From positions 1 through 64,000 of the forward strand of contig NZ_JAVDSH010000006.1 in NCBI RefSeq assembly GCF_031455195.1: a stretch of 64,000 nt of DNA, written 5' to 3'. The stretch comes from Arthrobacter nitroguajacolicus_D (GTDB lineage Bacteria > Actinomycetota > Actinomycetes > Actinomycetales > Micrococcaceae). Numbering within the stretch: position 1 is the stretch's first letter; every line of letters starts with the position of its first letter. This document shows, piece by piece, positions 43,954-53,283 of this stretch. A program made the translations under genes and the position numbers. Below the pieces are notes generated by a model. It was not told the DNA's origin. It ran no database searches and was given only the letters and a program-made list of their open reading frames with translations.

Positions 43954-44441
43954 GGCGGTTCGGTGGGCGGCTCGCCAGCGAGGAGCCGTTTCAGCACCGA
44001 CTTAGGGACGAAATCGGAGATATCGCCCCCCAGCACGCTGATCTCCTTGATCAGGGTGGAAGAAAGATGCACGTAATGCGCCTCCGCCGGCAGGAAGACG
44101 GTTTCGACGCCGGTCAACTGGCGGTTCATGGTGGCCATCGGCAGCTCGTAATCAAAATCCGAAGAGGACCGAAGGCCCTTGACGATTGCGGACACACCCC
44201 GGTTCCTGCAGTACTCAGCGAGGAGCCCTTCACCCATGGGCTCCACGATGATCCCGCGCAACGAGGCCAGCGTTTCGCGCGCCATCTCCATGCGGTCCTC
44301 AAGGCTGAACCGGTACTTCTTGGCATAGTTCGTGGACACCGCCACGATGACTTCGTCAAACAAGCCGGCAGCCCGGGCGATGACTTCGAGATGTCCGTTG
44401 TGGATAGGGTCAAAAGATCCAGGGCATACCGCGCGTCTCAT
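43941..44441 (-). CDS. coaD: Phosphopantetheine adenylyltransferase
   Basis: 166 residues. It transfers AMP from ATP to 4'-phosphopantetheine, the fourth step of coenzyme A synthesis. The nucleotidyltransferase motif PGSFDPIHNGHLEVIARA and the ISSTL-like segment HLSSTLIKEIS are present. It diverges from the aminotransferase gene with only 35 bp between starts and is probably monocistronic. Confidence 0.96.
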   Translation of the reverse strand: MRRAVCPGSFDPIHNGHLEVIARAAGLFDEVIVAVSTNYAKKYRFSLEDRMEMARETLASLRGIIVEPMGEGLLAEYCRNRGVSAIVKGLRSSSDFDYELPMATMNRQLTGVETVFLPAEAHYVHLSSTLIKEISVLGGDISDFVPKSVLKRLLAGEPPTEPPRKG

Positions 44442-44476
44442 GAGACGAACCTACCCCATGGCCCTGCCGGGATACC

Positions 44477-45748
44477 ATGGCTCCCATGGCATCCGCAGGC
44501 AGCAGCCCCCTTGATACATACGCCGGCAACGGATCAGCTCACGGTACTGGCAGCACCGCCCCGTGGCAGCGGGCGGCCCTCGGAGCGAACCTGCTGTCTC
44601 CCGACGGAGGGCTCGGCGTAACGATCTTCGAGGAGATGACAACGCTGGCGGTATCAACGGGCGCCATCAATCTCGGCCAGGGCTTCCCGGACGAGGACGG
44701 CCCGTCCGAGATCAAGGCCGCGGCCCAGGCAGCCATTGCATCCGGAGCCAACCAGTACGCACCCGGCCAGGGCGTACCCGCGTTGAGGGAAGCAATCGCA
44801 GCCCACCAGAAGCGGTTCTACGGATTGGACCCCAATCCGGACACGGAAGTACTGGTCACCACCGGTGCTACCGAGGCAATCGCCGCGGCGCTGCTGGCTT
44901 TCGTGCAGCCCGGCGATGAAGTCCTGACCTTCGAACCGTTCTACGACTCCTACGGTGCCATCATTGGCCTGGCAGGCGCCAAACACGTCACCGCTCCCCT
45001 GCTGGCGCCGGACTTCATGCCTGACCTCAACGCCCTGGAAAACGCGTTCAGCAGCCGGACCAAGGTTGTCCTCCTCAACAATCCGCACAACCCCACCGGT
45101 GCTGTCTTCCCCCGGCATGTACTGGCCAAAGTCGTTGAGTTGGCTGCCAAGTACGACGCAATGATCGTCAGCGACGAAGTGTACGAGCACCTGACTTTCG
45201 GTCCAGCCCACATCCCGGTCGCGTCACTCCCGGGAGCGGCTGCGAGGACCATCACGATCTCCTCCGCCGGCAAGACCTTTTCCTTCACCGGTTGGAAAAT
45301 TGGGTGGCTGAGCGGTCCGGAACACCTCGTAGCGGCGGTGCGCACAGTAAAGCAATTCCTGACCTACAGTTCCGGCACACCCTTCCAGAGCGCCATCGCG
45401 GTGGGCCTCGCGCTACCGGACGACTTCTACACCGGCATCGCAACAACGCTTCAGCACAAGCGCGACATCCTCGCCGCAGGCCTGCGTGCCGCCGGGTTCG
45501 GCGTGTACTCCCCCAGCGGAACGTACTTCATCAACGTTGACACCGCCCCGCTGGGCATCTGCGATTCCGTGGACCTCGCACGGCGCCTGCCCGGACTCGT
45601 GGGAGTGGCGGCAATTCCTGTTCCAGTGTTCTGCCACCCCGAAGGTGCCGAACGGACCCGTTCCCTCCTGCGCTTCGCTTTCTGCAAAAAGACCGGGGTT
45701 TTGGAAGAAGCTGCCGAACGTCTGGCCACACTCAAGGACCGGCTCTGA
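44477..45748 (+). CDS. PLP-dependent class I/II aminotransferase
   Basis: 423 residues. The fold-type I core shows NNPHNPTGAVF (Asn binding PLP), SDEVYEHLTF (Asp), the Schiff-base lysine in SSAGKTFSFTGWKIGW, and Arg in RSLLRFAFCKK. Close relatives include methionine/kynurenine-type aminotransferases and succinyldiaminopimelate aminotransferase; the exact substrate cannot be decided. An N-terminal Ser/Gly-rich extension of about 35 residues precedes the domain. The spermidine-synthase-like gene overlaps its stop codon. Confidence 0.88.
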   Translation: MAPMASAGSSPLDTYAGNGSAHGTGSTAPWQRAALGANLLSPDGGLGVTIFEEMTTLAVSTGAINLGQGFPDEDGPSEIKAAAQAAIASGANQYAPGQGVPALREAIAAHQKRFYGLDPNPDTEVLVTTGATEAIAAALLAFVQPGDEVLTFEPFYDSYGAIIGLAGAKHVTAPLLAPDFMPDLNALENAFSSRTKVVLLNNPHNPTGAVFPRHVLAKVVELAAKYDAMIVSDEVYEHLTFGPAHIPVASLPGAAARTITISSAGKTFSFTGWKIGWLSGPEHLVAAVRTVKQFLTYSSGTPFQSAIAVGLALPDDFYTGIATTLQHKRDILAAGLRAAGFGVYSPSGTYFINVDTAPLGICDSVDLARRLPGLVGVAAIPVPVFCHPEGAERTRSLLRFAFCKKTGVLEEAAERLATLKDRL

Positions 45749-46539
45749 ACCCCGTCGGCCCGGCTGAGCCCCATGCCGCACGCTTCCTGCGGACCACGGG
45801 CCAACATGCCACCATCGAGGCGGACACCCTCATAGACGGCAGCTACATCCTCAGCATCGGCGGGGCAGAACAATCCCACGTCAACCTGCAGGACCCAGCA
45901 GAGATCTTCTACGAGTACCTGCGCAGGATCGGACACGTGGTGGACCTTGCAGCAGAACCGGGCACGCCCATCACGGCATTGCACCTTGGAGCGGGCGCAC
46001 TCACGTTGGCCCGCTACATCCAGGCAACCCGTCCGGGTTCGGACCAGTACGCGGTTGAGCTCGAGCGTGAACTCCTGGACTTTGTACTCCAGAAGCTGCC
46101 CATGCCCGAGGGCACCATATTGACAACCCATATCGGCGACGCTCGCGACGCGCTGGGTGAGCTGCCAGCCCACCTGAGGTTCGACGTCGTTATCCTTGAC
46201 ATCTTCTCCGGACCGGAAGCCCCCGCCCACATCGCCTGCAGGGACTTCTACGAGGAGGCAGCAGCCCGGTTGGGCCCCGACGGCGTCCTGATCATCAACG
46301 TGGGAGACGAACCCGCCCTGACACTGGTGCGCAGCCAAGTGGCTGCACTCCGGGCAGCCATGCCGGACGTCGCCGCCTTCGCAGAATCGGGGATGTTCGC
46401 GGGCCGATACCCGGGCAACATCATCCTGGTTGGAACCCGGAAACCATGGCCGTCAGGATGGACGGCCGAACTCCTCGCCCGCGGACCCCACCCGGCCGCG
46501 GTACTCACAGGCGTCGACCTGGACCGCATCACGGCCTAG
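45745..46539 (+). CDS. Spermidine-synthase-like methyltransferase-fold protein (CTG start)
   Basis: About 264 residues if it starts at CTG 45745, which overlaps the preceding TGA as CTGA and has AAGGA 7 nt upstream. The first conventional start (GTG 45937) would remove 64 residues that clearly belong to the family, including SHVNLQDPAEIFYEYLRRIG. The Rossmann part shows ALHLGAGALTLARY (SAM/dcSAM-binding loop) and DVVILDIFSG. True polyamine synthesis is unproven; many actinobacterial members are uncharacterised. It forms a two-gene unit with the aminotransferase. Confidence 0.8.
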   Translation: MNPVGPAEPHAARFLRTTGQHATIEADTLIDGSYILSIGGAEQSHVNLQDPAEIFYEYLRRIGHVVDLAAEPGTPITALHLGAGALTLARYIQATRPGSDQYAVELERELLDFVLQKLPMPEGTILTTHIGDARDALGELPAHLRFDVVILDIFSGPEAPAHIACRDFYEEAAARLGPDGVLIINVGDEPALTLVRSQVAALRAAMPDVAAFAESGMFAGRYPGNIILVGTRKPWPSGWTAELLARGPHPAAVLTGVDLDRITA

Positions 46540-46552
46540 GCAGGAACACACC

Positions 46553-47119
46553 TCAGGACGGTTCCGCGAACCACAGTTTGGTCTCGCCATACTTCTTATC
46601 CGCGAAACACTCCAAGGACTCCGGCCACACGGGTTCGGGACTTCGCGAACTTCGCTCCACCACGACTACGGCAGCCTCGTCCAAGTGCGGTGCCAGTTTG
46701 GCAAGCACAGCGCTGAGGGCAACTTCGTCCAAGGGGTAGGGAGGGTCCAGGAAGACCAGGTCCCACAGATCAGCTTCCCCGGCACGTTCAAGGAACGATT
46801 CCACCTTTGACCTGTGGACCGATACCCTCTTGCCGCCGACCACCTGGTTCACCAGGTCAGCATTGCGCTGGCAGACATCGCTGGCCTTGGCGTCAAACTC
46901 CACGAGGTCCACGCTGCGGGCGCCACGGCTGGCGCTCTCAATTCCCAGGGAACCCGAACCCGCATAGAGGTCAAGTACCCGAAACCCATCAATGACCGCC
47001 AAGGACTCCAAGCGGGAGAAGAGCGCCTCCTTGACCCGGTCCGTCGTGGGCCGCGTCGCTGTTCCGGGGACGCTCACCAGGGGGTTCCCGCCGGCAACAC
47101 CGGCGATGATGCGGCTCAT
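46553..47119 (-). CDS. rsmD: 16S rRNA (guanine966-N2)-methyltransferase RsmD
   Basis: 188 residues from ATG 47119 (MSRIIAGVAGG) with GGAAGG about 10 nt upstream. Signature elements are the N-terminal RPTTDRVKEALFSRL, the SAM loop VLDLYAGSGSLGIE and the catalytic LVFLDPPYPLDE (DPPY). It methylates G966 in the small-subunit rRNA. It is 39 bp downstream of recG on the same strand, which is a common pairing, and converges with the spermidine-synthase-like gene. Confidence 0.95.
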   Translation of the reverse strand: MSRIIAGVAGGNPLVSVPGTATRPTTDRVKEALFSRLESLAVIDGFRVLDLYAGSGSLGIESASRGARSVDLVEFDAKASDVCQRNADLVNQVVGGKRVSVHRSKVESFLERAGEADLWDLVFLDPPYPLDEVALSAVLAKLAPHLDEAAVVVVERSSRSPEPVWPESLECFADKKYGETKLWFAEPS

Positions 47120-47158
47120 GGGTTGGTGCCTTCCAGGCCGCAAGGCGTCCCTGGACTC

Positions 47159-49414
47159 TTAACCGCGTTCAAGGAACGCCTCCTTTTCGGGGTTCAAATA
47201 TTCGTCGATTGCCGCGGCGAGGGCGGGTTGGTGCTCCAATGCGGGGTCCTCTGACACCAGTGCCTGGGCGTCCGTGCGTGCCCGCGCAATAGTGTCCTCG
47301 TGGTCAAGGACACGGAGCAGCTTCAGTGTTGAGCGGCCGCCGGACTGGGAAGCGCCAAGGATGTCGCCCTCCCGGCGAAGCTTCAGGTCCTCCTGGGAGA
47401 GCTCAAAACCGTCAGTGGTCGAGGCCACGGCTTCCAGGCGGCGGCGGCTCGGGTGTCCTGGTTCCAAAGTAGTCACCAGCAGGCAAGTGCCCGGCAACCC
47501 ACCGCGGCCCACCCGGCCACGCAGCTGGTGGAGTTGCGAAATTCCAAAGCGGTCAGCGTCCAGGATCACCATGAGGGTGGCGTTATGGACGTCCACACCC
47601 ACTTCGATGACGGTCGTGGACACCAGGACCTTGGTCTGGTTGGCCGCGAATGAGGCCATGGTGTCGGACTTCAGCTGTGGATCCTGCCGGCCATGCAGCG
47701 GCGCCACCGGGACACCGGCCAAGGACGGCTCATCCAGGAGGCTTTCGACGACGGCCGTCACCGACGCGAGCTCGCGTGACGGACCGTCGTCCGCTAGGTC
47801 GGCGTCGCTCGGTTCCGCTTCCCCAGGACTGAAGTCGCCGTCGTCGTCCGATCCGATCTTGGGGCAGACCACGTACACCTGGTGCCCCGATTCGACTTCC
47901 TCACGGGACCGTTTCCAAATCCGGTCCACCCATCCGGGGTTCTCCGCGAGCCCCACCACATGCGTTGAAATGGGGGCACGCCCCGCAGGAAGCTCGTCAA
48001 GGATGGACGTTTCAAGATCGCCGAACACTGTCATGGCAACAGTCCGCGGAATGGGCGTGGCTGTCATGACCAGCAAGTGCGGGGGGCGTTGCGCCTTGGC
48101 CCTGAGGGCATCCCGCTGCTCCACTCCGAAGCGGTGCTGCTCATCCACCACAATCAAGCCGAGATCCTGGAAGCTCGTTTTGTCGCTCAGCAAAGCGTGC
48201 GTGCCGATCACGATGCCTGCATTACCGGACGCGGCGTCCAGCATGGCCTGTTTTTTGGCGGCAGTAGGCATGGAACCCGTCAGCAGCGTCACCTGGACAG
48301 TTTCTTGCGCCGGGTCCCCTCCAAGCATGCCTGCGCCACCGAAAACATGGTCCCGCGCAAGCCCTCCCAGTGTCCGGCGGATCGAGTGGAAGTGTTGGGC
48401 GGCGAGGACCTCGGTGGGAGCAAGGAGGGCGGCCTGGCCACCGGCGTCCACCACCTGCAACATCGCCCGGAGGGCAACGATGGTCTTACCGGACCCCACT
48501 TCACCCTGCAGCAACCTGTTCATGGGTGTGTCACGGGCGAGTTCTTCAGCAAGCGTCTTCCCGACGGCGGACTGGCCGGCGGTGAGGGTAAACGGCAGGT
48601 TTTGGTCGAACTTGCCCAGCAAACCGCCGCTGACTGGCCTGCGGGCCGTCGCTTCCTCCGCCGCGAGTTGAGCCCGTCGGCGAGCAAGGGCTGCCTGCAG
48701 GACAAGCGCTTCCTGGTAACGGAAACGCTCCTGTGCCCGCTGCCAATCCTTGGCGGTCTCCGGCGAATGGATCAGGCGATACGCTTCGGCAACACTGAGG
48801 TGCCGGTCCCTGCTAACGATGTCCTCCGGGAGGGGATCACTCATCGCATCCAGGTCCACGGTCTCGAGGAGGGCACTGATGACTTTGTGGATGGACCAGC
48901 TGGTGAGTTTCGCGGTGGCCGGATAGACCGGGATGGGCATTGCAGCGAGCTTTTCGGGGTCCATGGAGCCCTCGGCTCCGGGGTCCTCGTCAAGCAATAG
49001 GAAGTCTGGGTTGGTCAGGCCCAAGGCGCCACCGTAGCGGGTCACCTTGCCCGAGAACATCGCCCGGCGGCCCGCGAGGAGCTCCGACTTGGCCCTGAAG
49101 CCGTTGAAGAAGCTGACCTTCAAGGTGCCAGGCACGTTGCTGCCGCCTGCTTCGTCGGTTACCACTACATCGGTGATGGAACCTCGGCGGGCACGCATTT
49201 GGCGGGTGCTGTTGGACAGCACCCGGGCAATCAGCGTGACTTCCTCATCCAGCGGGAGGTTGTTGATGGGTGTCAGCTCACCACGGCTGAGGTAGCGGCG
49301 TGGGAAATAGTTCAGCAGGGAACCGACGGTCTTCAGGCCCAGGTGTTTCTCGATGACGGTAGCGGACCGCTTGCCGATACGGCGTTCGAGGGGCAGTTCG
49401 AGTTCAGAATTCAT
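47159..49414 (-). CDS. recG: ATP-dependent DNA helicase RecG
   Basis: 751 residues from ATG 49414 (MNSELELPLERRIGKRSA); a longer frame to 49489 runs back over the DAK2 gene. RecG remodels stalled replication forks and Holliday junctions. The wedge domain (about 60-160) precedes helicase motifs LLQGEVGSGKTIVALRA (Walker A) and VVDEQHRFGVEQR (DEQH box); QLRGRVGRGG is motif VI. The N terminus overlaps the DAK2 gene by 11 bp. Confidence 0.96.
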   Translation of the reverse strand: MNSELELPLERRIGKRSATVIEKHLGLKTVGSLLNYFPRRYLSRGELTPINNLPLDEEVTLIARVLSNSTRQMRARRGSITDVVVTDEAGGSNVPGTLKVSFFNGFRAKSELLAGRRAMFSGKVTRYGGALGLTNPDFLLLDEDPGAEGSMDPEKLAAMPIPVYPATAKLTSWSIHKVISALLETVDLDAMSDPLPEDIVSRDRHLSVAEAYRLIHSPETAKDWQRAQERFRYQEALVLQAALARRRAQLAAEEATARRPVSGGLLGKFDQNLPFTLTAGQSAVGKTLAEELARDTPMNRLLQGEVGSGKTIVALRAMLQVVDAGGQAALLAPTEVLAAQHFHSIRRTLGGLARDHVFGGAGMLGGDPAQETVQVTLLTGSMPTAAKKQAMLDAASGNAGIVIGTHALLSDKTSFQDLGLIVVDEQHRFGVEQRDALRAKAQRPPHLLVMTATPIPRTVAMTVFGDLETSILDELPAGRAPISTHVVGLAENPGWVDRIWKRSREEVESGHQVYVVCPKIGSDDDGDFSPGEAEPSDADLADDGPSRELASVTAVVESLLDEPSLAGVPVAPLHGRQDPQLKSDTMASFAANQTKVLVSTTVIEVGVDVHNATLMVILDADRFGISQLHQLRGRVGRGGLPGTCLLVTTLEPGHPSRRRLEAVASTTDGFELSQEDLKLRREGDILGASQSGGRSTLKLLRVLDHEDTIARARTDAQALVSEDPALEHQPALAAAIDEYLNPEKEAFLERG

Positions 49415-50480
49415 GCCGTGACTGGCCCGGGTCGCCGGGTGCAGGGTTGTTTTGGGCAGGTGTGTCTTGGGCAGACGTGTCCTGGGCACTGTTGCTTTGG
49501 GCAGCGCCGGACGGAACCGCGAGCTGGCTGACGGCGATGTCCGTAGGTTCGCCCAACGAACGGATCAGGGCAACGGCGGGCTCAGGATCGGGGACGTGGA
49601 CATGCACCCGCCAACGGTAGCTGGCTTCCACGGCAGGCTCGTCGTCGTCATCCGGGCCCTGCGCTCCGCCTACCTGGCTCATGATCACGGAATCGCCCAT
49701 TTCGTCCAGGCGTTGCCGGAGGATGGCCGCGTTCAGCGGCGACAGGCTGATGGTGCACATGACTTCCACACCGTCATCGGCAGGCATGTGCTCATGGATA
49801 TGCGGATCCTGCAGCTTGTAGCCGTGCAGGCCGTCCAACAGCTCATCCTGGAGTTCCTCACCGAGGACAGCCGAGCGGAGGCAGTCAAGAACCAGGAGCA
49901 TGCCAACGCCCCCGGCGTCGACCACGCGGGCTTCGTGAAGTTGCGCGAGTTCGTCTTCGGTTCGGACAACGGCCTGGTAGGCGGCGTCCACTACGGCATC
50001 AAGGGAAAGACCCAAGGCATGGTTGCTGTCATCACCGTTCTGGGCCGCCTCCACGGCCTGGGCTGCGTTTGCAGCGGCTTCCAGGACCGAAAGCATGGTG
50101 CCGGCAACGGGTTCGCTCAACGCCGACCACGCCCGGATTTGTGCCCTGTTCAAGGCAGTTGCGAGCAGGGGGGCGCTCAGCCGCGACTTGCCGGCGAGGG
50201 GCTCAGCTGCTGCGCAGAGAAAGACGGCGAAGAGCGTCCCGGAGTTACCGCGCGCCTGCTCCATGGCGGCCTGGCCTGCCTTGGAAAGAACCGCTCCGAC
50301 ATCGTTTCCTGCTTCGGTGGAATCCGGGGTGGCGCCACCCAGGGCCGTGACGGCAGCCCGGACCGTGAGATAGAGGTTGGTGCCCGTATCGCCGTCGGCG
50401 ACAGGGAAAATGTTGATCGCGTTAAGGCGGTCGCTATGGTTCCCCAGGACTACTTCCGCTTTGCCGAGCCAACGTTTCAT
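49404..50480 (-). CDS. DAK2 domain protein (FakA-like fatty-acid or dihydroxyacetone kinase family)
   Basis: 358 residues from ATG 50480 (MKRWLGKAEVVLGNHSDRLN); a longer frame overlaps thiL. The DAK2 nucleotide-binding domain fills the first 210 residues, with FPVADGDTGTNLYLT and ARGNSGTLF as phosphate-binding loops. The C-terminal half is a DegV/YloV-type regulatory part with NAAILRQRLDEMGDSV. Related FakA proteins phosphorylate fatty acids, but this assignment is not certain. The C-terminal tail is Gln/Asn/Pro-rich and repetitive (SAQDTSAQDTPAQNNPA). Confidence 0.88.
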   Translation of the reverse strand: MKRWLGKAEVVLGNHSDRLNAINIFPVADGDTGTNLYLTVRAAVTALGGATPDSTEAGNDVGAVLSKAGQAAMEQARGNSGTLFAVFLCAAAEPLAGKSRLSAPLLATALNRAQIRAWSALSEPVAGTMLSVLEAAANAAQAVEAAQNGDDSNHALGLSLDAVVDAAYQAVVRTEDELAQLHEARVVDAGGVGMLLVLDCLRSAVLGEELQDELLDGLHGYKLQDPHIHEHMPADDGVEVMCTISLSPLNAAILRQRLDEMGDSVIMSQVGGAQGPDDDDEPAVEASYRWRVHVHVPDPEPAVALIRSLGEPTDIAVSQLAVPSGAAQSNSAQDTSAQDTPAQNNPAPGDPGQSRHEF

Positions 50481-50502
50481 GGCGTGCGCATTCGCGGCGA
50501 TC

Positions 50503-51516
50503 TTAGTCTGCAAAGTGATCCCATCCAACGGTGTCAGCGGCTTGCCCGGCAATCCGGATACCGCTGCCTGGCGGCTCGACAACGGCTTGAACCGAGCCTA
50601 TCGCAGTGAAGCCCTCCGGCAGCTGAACGCCAGCTGGGAACGTAGCCAGCAAACCGTGGTCCTCTCCCCCACCAAGGACCCAAGGCATCGCGTCTGCACC
50701 CAGTAGTGCTGCTGCCGGTTCCAAGGGTACCGCGTATGCCTTCAGGGCCGTGGGGTCGAAGTCCAGGACCACCCCGCTTGCCGAAGCCAGCCGATTGCCG
50801 TCGCGCAGCAGGCCGTCCGAGATATCGAGCATGGCGGAGGCCCCGGCGCGGGCGGCAGCAGGGCCGGCTGCCAGTGGGGGCAGGGGGCGGCACTGGCTGT
50901 CCACCAGGGCCCGGAGTTCCGCTGACAGGCTGCCCAGCGGAACGTCACTTTCAAGGAGGGCCCACCCGGCCGCCGCCCGGCCCAGGGTGCCTGCCACGGC
51001 AAGAAGGTGGCCCGGTTTCGCGCCCGAACGCACCACTGGGGCCAGACCGGCCAGCGAACCGACGACGGCCACCGTCACCGCGATCTCGCGGCCGCGCCCC
51101 AAATCTCCACCGGCAACGGAGCAGTCGATGGGGCCCAACGCCGTAATCGCCGCGGTGAGGCCATCGGCAAAGGATTCGACCCATTCCACAGGGGTGCTCG
51201 GGGGCATGGTCAGGCTGACAACCAAGGAAGTAGCCGTGCCTCCCATGGCGTTGATGTCGCTGAGGTTCTGGGCCGCAGCTTTCCAACCGACATCGAACCC
51301 TGTGGTTCGGTAGCCGTTGTTCCACTGCAGCCTGAAATCCTGGTCCTGGGTCTGCGTGTCGATGGAGATCAAGGTGCGGCCATCGGGAGCGGCGATCAGG
51401 GCAGCATCGTCCCCGGGTCCCAACAAAATGCCGGGACTGTGGTTCAGGCGCGGAAAGATCCGGGCAAGGAGCTCGGACTCCGAAAGGTCTTGGACGATCA
51501 TTTGTTCTGCGGGCAC
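50503..51516 (-). CDS. thiL: Thiamine-monophosphate kinase
   Basis: 337 residues starting GTG; ATG 51501 is an alternative. It phosphorylates thiamine phosphate to thiamine diphosphate, the last step of the pathway. Motifs GPGDDAALI, GGDLGRGREIAVTV, AMLDISDGLLRD and GGGEDHGLLATF are the family pattern. It lies 22 bp upstream of the DAK2 gene. It complements thiC elsewhere in this window, but no riboswitch is seen here. Confidence 0.95.
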   Translation of the reverse strand: MPAEQMIVQDLSESELLARIFPRLNHSPGILLGPGDDAALIAAPDGRTLISIDTQTQDQDFRLQWNNGYRTTGFDVGWKAAAQNLSDINAMGGTATSLVVSLTMPPSTPVEWVESFADGLTAAITALGPIDCSVAGGDLGRGREIAVTVAVVGSLAGLAPVVRSGAKPGHLLAVAGTLGRAAAGWALLESDVPLGSLSAELRALVDSQCRPLPPLAAGPAAARAGASAMLDISDGLLRDGNRLASASGVVLDFDPTALKAYAVPLEPAAALLGADAMPWVLGGGEDHGLLATFPAGVQLPEGFTAIGSVQAVVEPPGSGIRIAGQAADTVGWDHFAD

Positions 51517-51636
51517 GGCTCTACGCTATCGCGATCCACCGACAGGATAGCGCCGGGGCCGTCTCCACAGGACCCCCGGATTGTGACCGGGATAACGCGA
51601 ATCTGCCCGGCAGCACGCGCGGGATAGGCTGGATCC

Positions 51637-52146
51637 ATGCACCACAAGACCCTCCGCCGGACTGCCATCTCCGCGTCACTGGCCGCTGCTTCCGCCCTCG
51701 CAATCACGGCCTGTTCACCGGCCGTAGACGTCACGGCAGCCTCGGATGCCGCCAATCCTGCCTGCGCCCCGATGATGGTGGCCCTTCCGGACCAGATCGG
51801 CGACGCTGCGCTCCGGAAGACGAACAGCCAGGCAACCGCAGCCTGGGGCGACCCATCGCAGGTGATTCTCCGGTGCGGCGTGAATGTTCCCGGCCCCACC
51901 ACCGACCGCTGCGTGAGCGTCAACGACATCGATTGGGTCATCAAGGAAGGCGACCCCGTCTATACCTTGACGACGTTCGGCCGGGAACCCGCGACGGAGA
52001 TCCTGATTGATCCCGTCAAGCTGGAAGCGGCCAACATCAGTTCGGCGACGGTCCTGACGGAACTCGCCGCGGCCGTAGGCAAGATCAAGGCGACCGGGAA
52101 GTGCGTCGGCCAGGAAGACCTGCAGAACCTACCCACCGGCAAGTAG
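51637..52146 (+). CDS. DUF3515 family lipoprotein
   Basis: 169 residues. A type II signal peptide with lipobox LAITAC places Cys26 as the lipidated residue, so the protein is membrane-anchored outside the cell. The remainder matches the actinobacterial DUF3515 family (WGDPSQVILRCGV, FGREPATEIL); its function is unknown. It is divergent from thiL and converges with ddl, with no gap between its stop and that of ddl. Confidence 0.88.
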   Translation: MHHKTLRRTAISASLAAASALAITACSPAVDVTAASDAANPACAPMMVALPDQIGDAALRKTNSQATAAWGDPSQVILRCGVNVPGPTTDRCVSVNDIDWVIKEGDPVYTLTTFGREPATEILIDPVKLEAANISSATVLTELAAAVGKIKATGKCVGQEDLQNLPTGK

Positions 52147-53283
52147 TTAGCGCAGGCCTGTCTTGCGGGTCAGCGCCAAGTGGATCAGTTCATCAATCAG
52201 ATCGGCATAAGCCAGGCCCGATGCCGCCCACATTTGCGGGTACATGCTCTTGGGGGTAAAGCCAGGCATGGTGTTGATCTCGTTGATGATCAGCTCGCCG
52301 GCCGGGGTGTAGAAGAAATCGACACGGCTGAGGCCTTCCGCGCCAACGGCATCGAAGGCGACGGCGGCCAACTCGCGTACCCGGGCGATGGCGTCCTCGG
52401 GCATGTCTGCCGGGCAGCTGAGGGCCGCGGCGCCGTCCTCCACGTATTTGGCAGCAAAGTCGTAGAACTGGTGGTCGCCGGCAGCCACCGCGATTTCGCC
52501 CGGCATGGAAGTGCGGGGAACGTCGGTGCCGCGTCCTTGGAGGACGGCGCACTCGATCTCGCGGCCAACGATTCCTGCTTCGATGACCAGCTTGAGATCG
52601 TGCCGGCGGGCTTCCTCGATGGCAGCGTCGAGACCCTCCAAGGAGTCCACTTTGGAAATGCCCATGGAGGAACCTGCCCGGGCCGGTTTGACGAACACCG
52701 GGAAACCCAACTTGTCAACGCGTTTCCTGACCGCCTCCGCATCGGTGAGCCAGTCACGGTCAGTCACGGCCACGTAGGGTCCCACGGTTAATCCGGCGGC
52801 TTCGAACACCACTTTCATGAAGTGCTTATCCATGCCCACCGCCGAGGCCAGTACACCGGCGCCAACGTAGCGCGTATCCGACAGTTCAAGGAGGCCCTGG
52901 ACAGTTCCGTCCTCTCCCCACGGCCCGTGCAGCAGCGGGAAGACGACGTCGACGGAACCAAGCTCCTGCGGAACCTCATTGGGCTCGGTGACGATGAGCT
53001 GGTGCTCGCCGCCAACTTCTGCCAGGGTCACAGTCCGGCCCGACGGAGCTACCTCGGGAAGCGCTGCGGAACTCAAGGACCATTGGCTGGTGTCGCCGGA
53101 GGCCAGGACCCATTGTCCCGACTTGGCGATGCCGATGGGGATGACCTCGTACTTGTCCTTATCGATGGCGCCCATGACACCGGCAGCCGTGACGCAACTG
53201 ACCGCATGCTCGCTTGACCGCCCGCCAAAGAGGATCGCTACCCGGGGGCGGCGTGTCGCAGGAGTGGAATCTTCAGTCACCAT
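52147..53283 (-). CDS. ddl: D-alanine--D-alanine ligase
   Basis: 378 residues. It joins two D-alanines for the peptidoglycan stem peptide using ATP (ATP-grasp fold). Visible are FGGRSSEHAVSC at the N terminus, GPWGEDGTVQGLLEL, FVKPARAGSSMGISKV (ATP lysine) and EINTMPGFTPKSMYP (metal ligands). It overlaps the gpsA stop by one base and forms an envelope-precursor operon murA-plsC-gpsA-ddl. Confidence 0.96.
   Translation of the reverse strand: MVTEDSTPATRRPRVAILFGGRSSEHAVSCVTAAGVMGAIDKDKYEVIPIGIAKSGQWVLASGDTSQWSLSSAALPEVAPSGRTVTLAEVGGEHQLIVTEPNEVPQELGSVDVVFPLLHGPWGEDGTVQGLLELSDTRYVGAGVLASAVGMDKHFMKVVFEAAGLTVGPYVAVTDRDWLTDAEAVRKRVDKLGFPVFVKPARAGSSMGISKVDSLEGLDAAIEEARRHDLKLVIEAGIVGREIECAVLQGRGTDVPRTSMPGEIAVAAGDHQFYDFAAKYVEDGAAALSCPADMPEDAIARVRELAAVAFDAVGAEGLSRVDFFYTPAGELIINEINTMPGFTPKSMYPQMWAASGLAYADLIDELIHLALTRKTGLR

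Noticed and set aside
47274..48671. A 465-codon open frame antisense to recG
   Set aside because: Ser/Arg/Thr-rich low-information sequence opposite a conserved gene; a by-product of codon bias.
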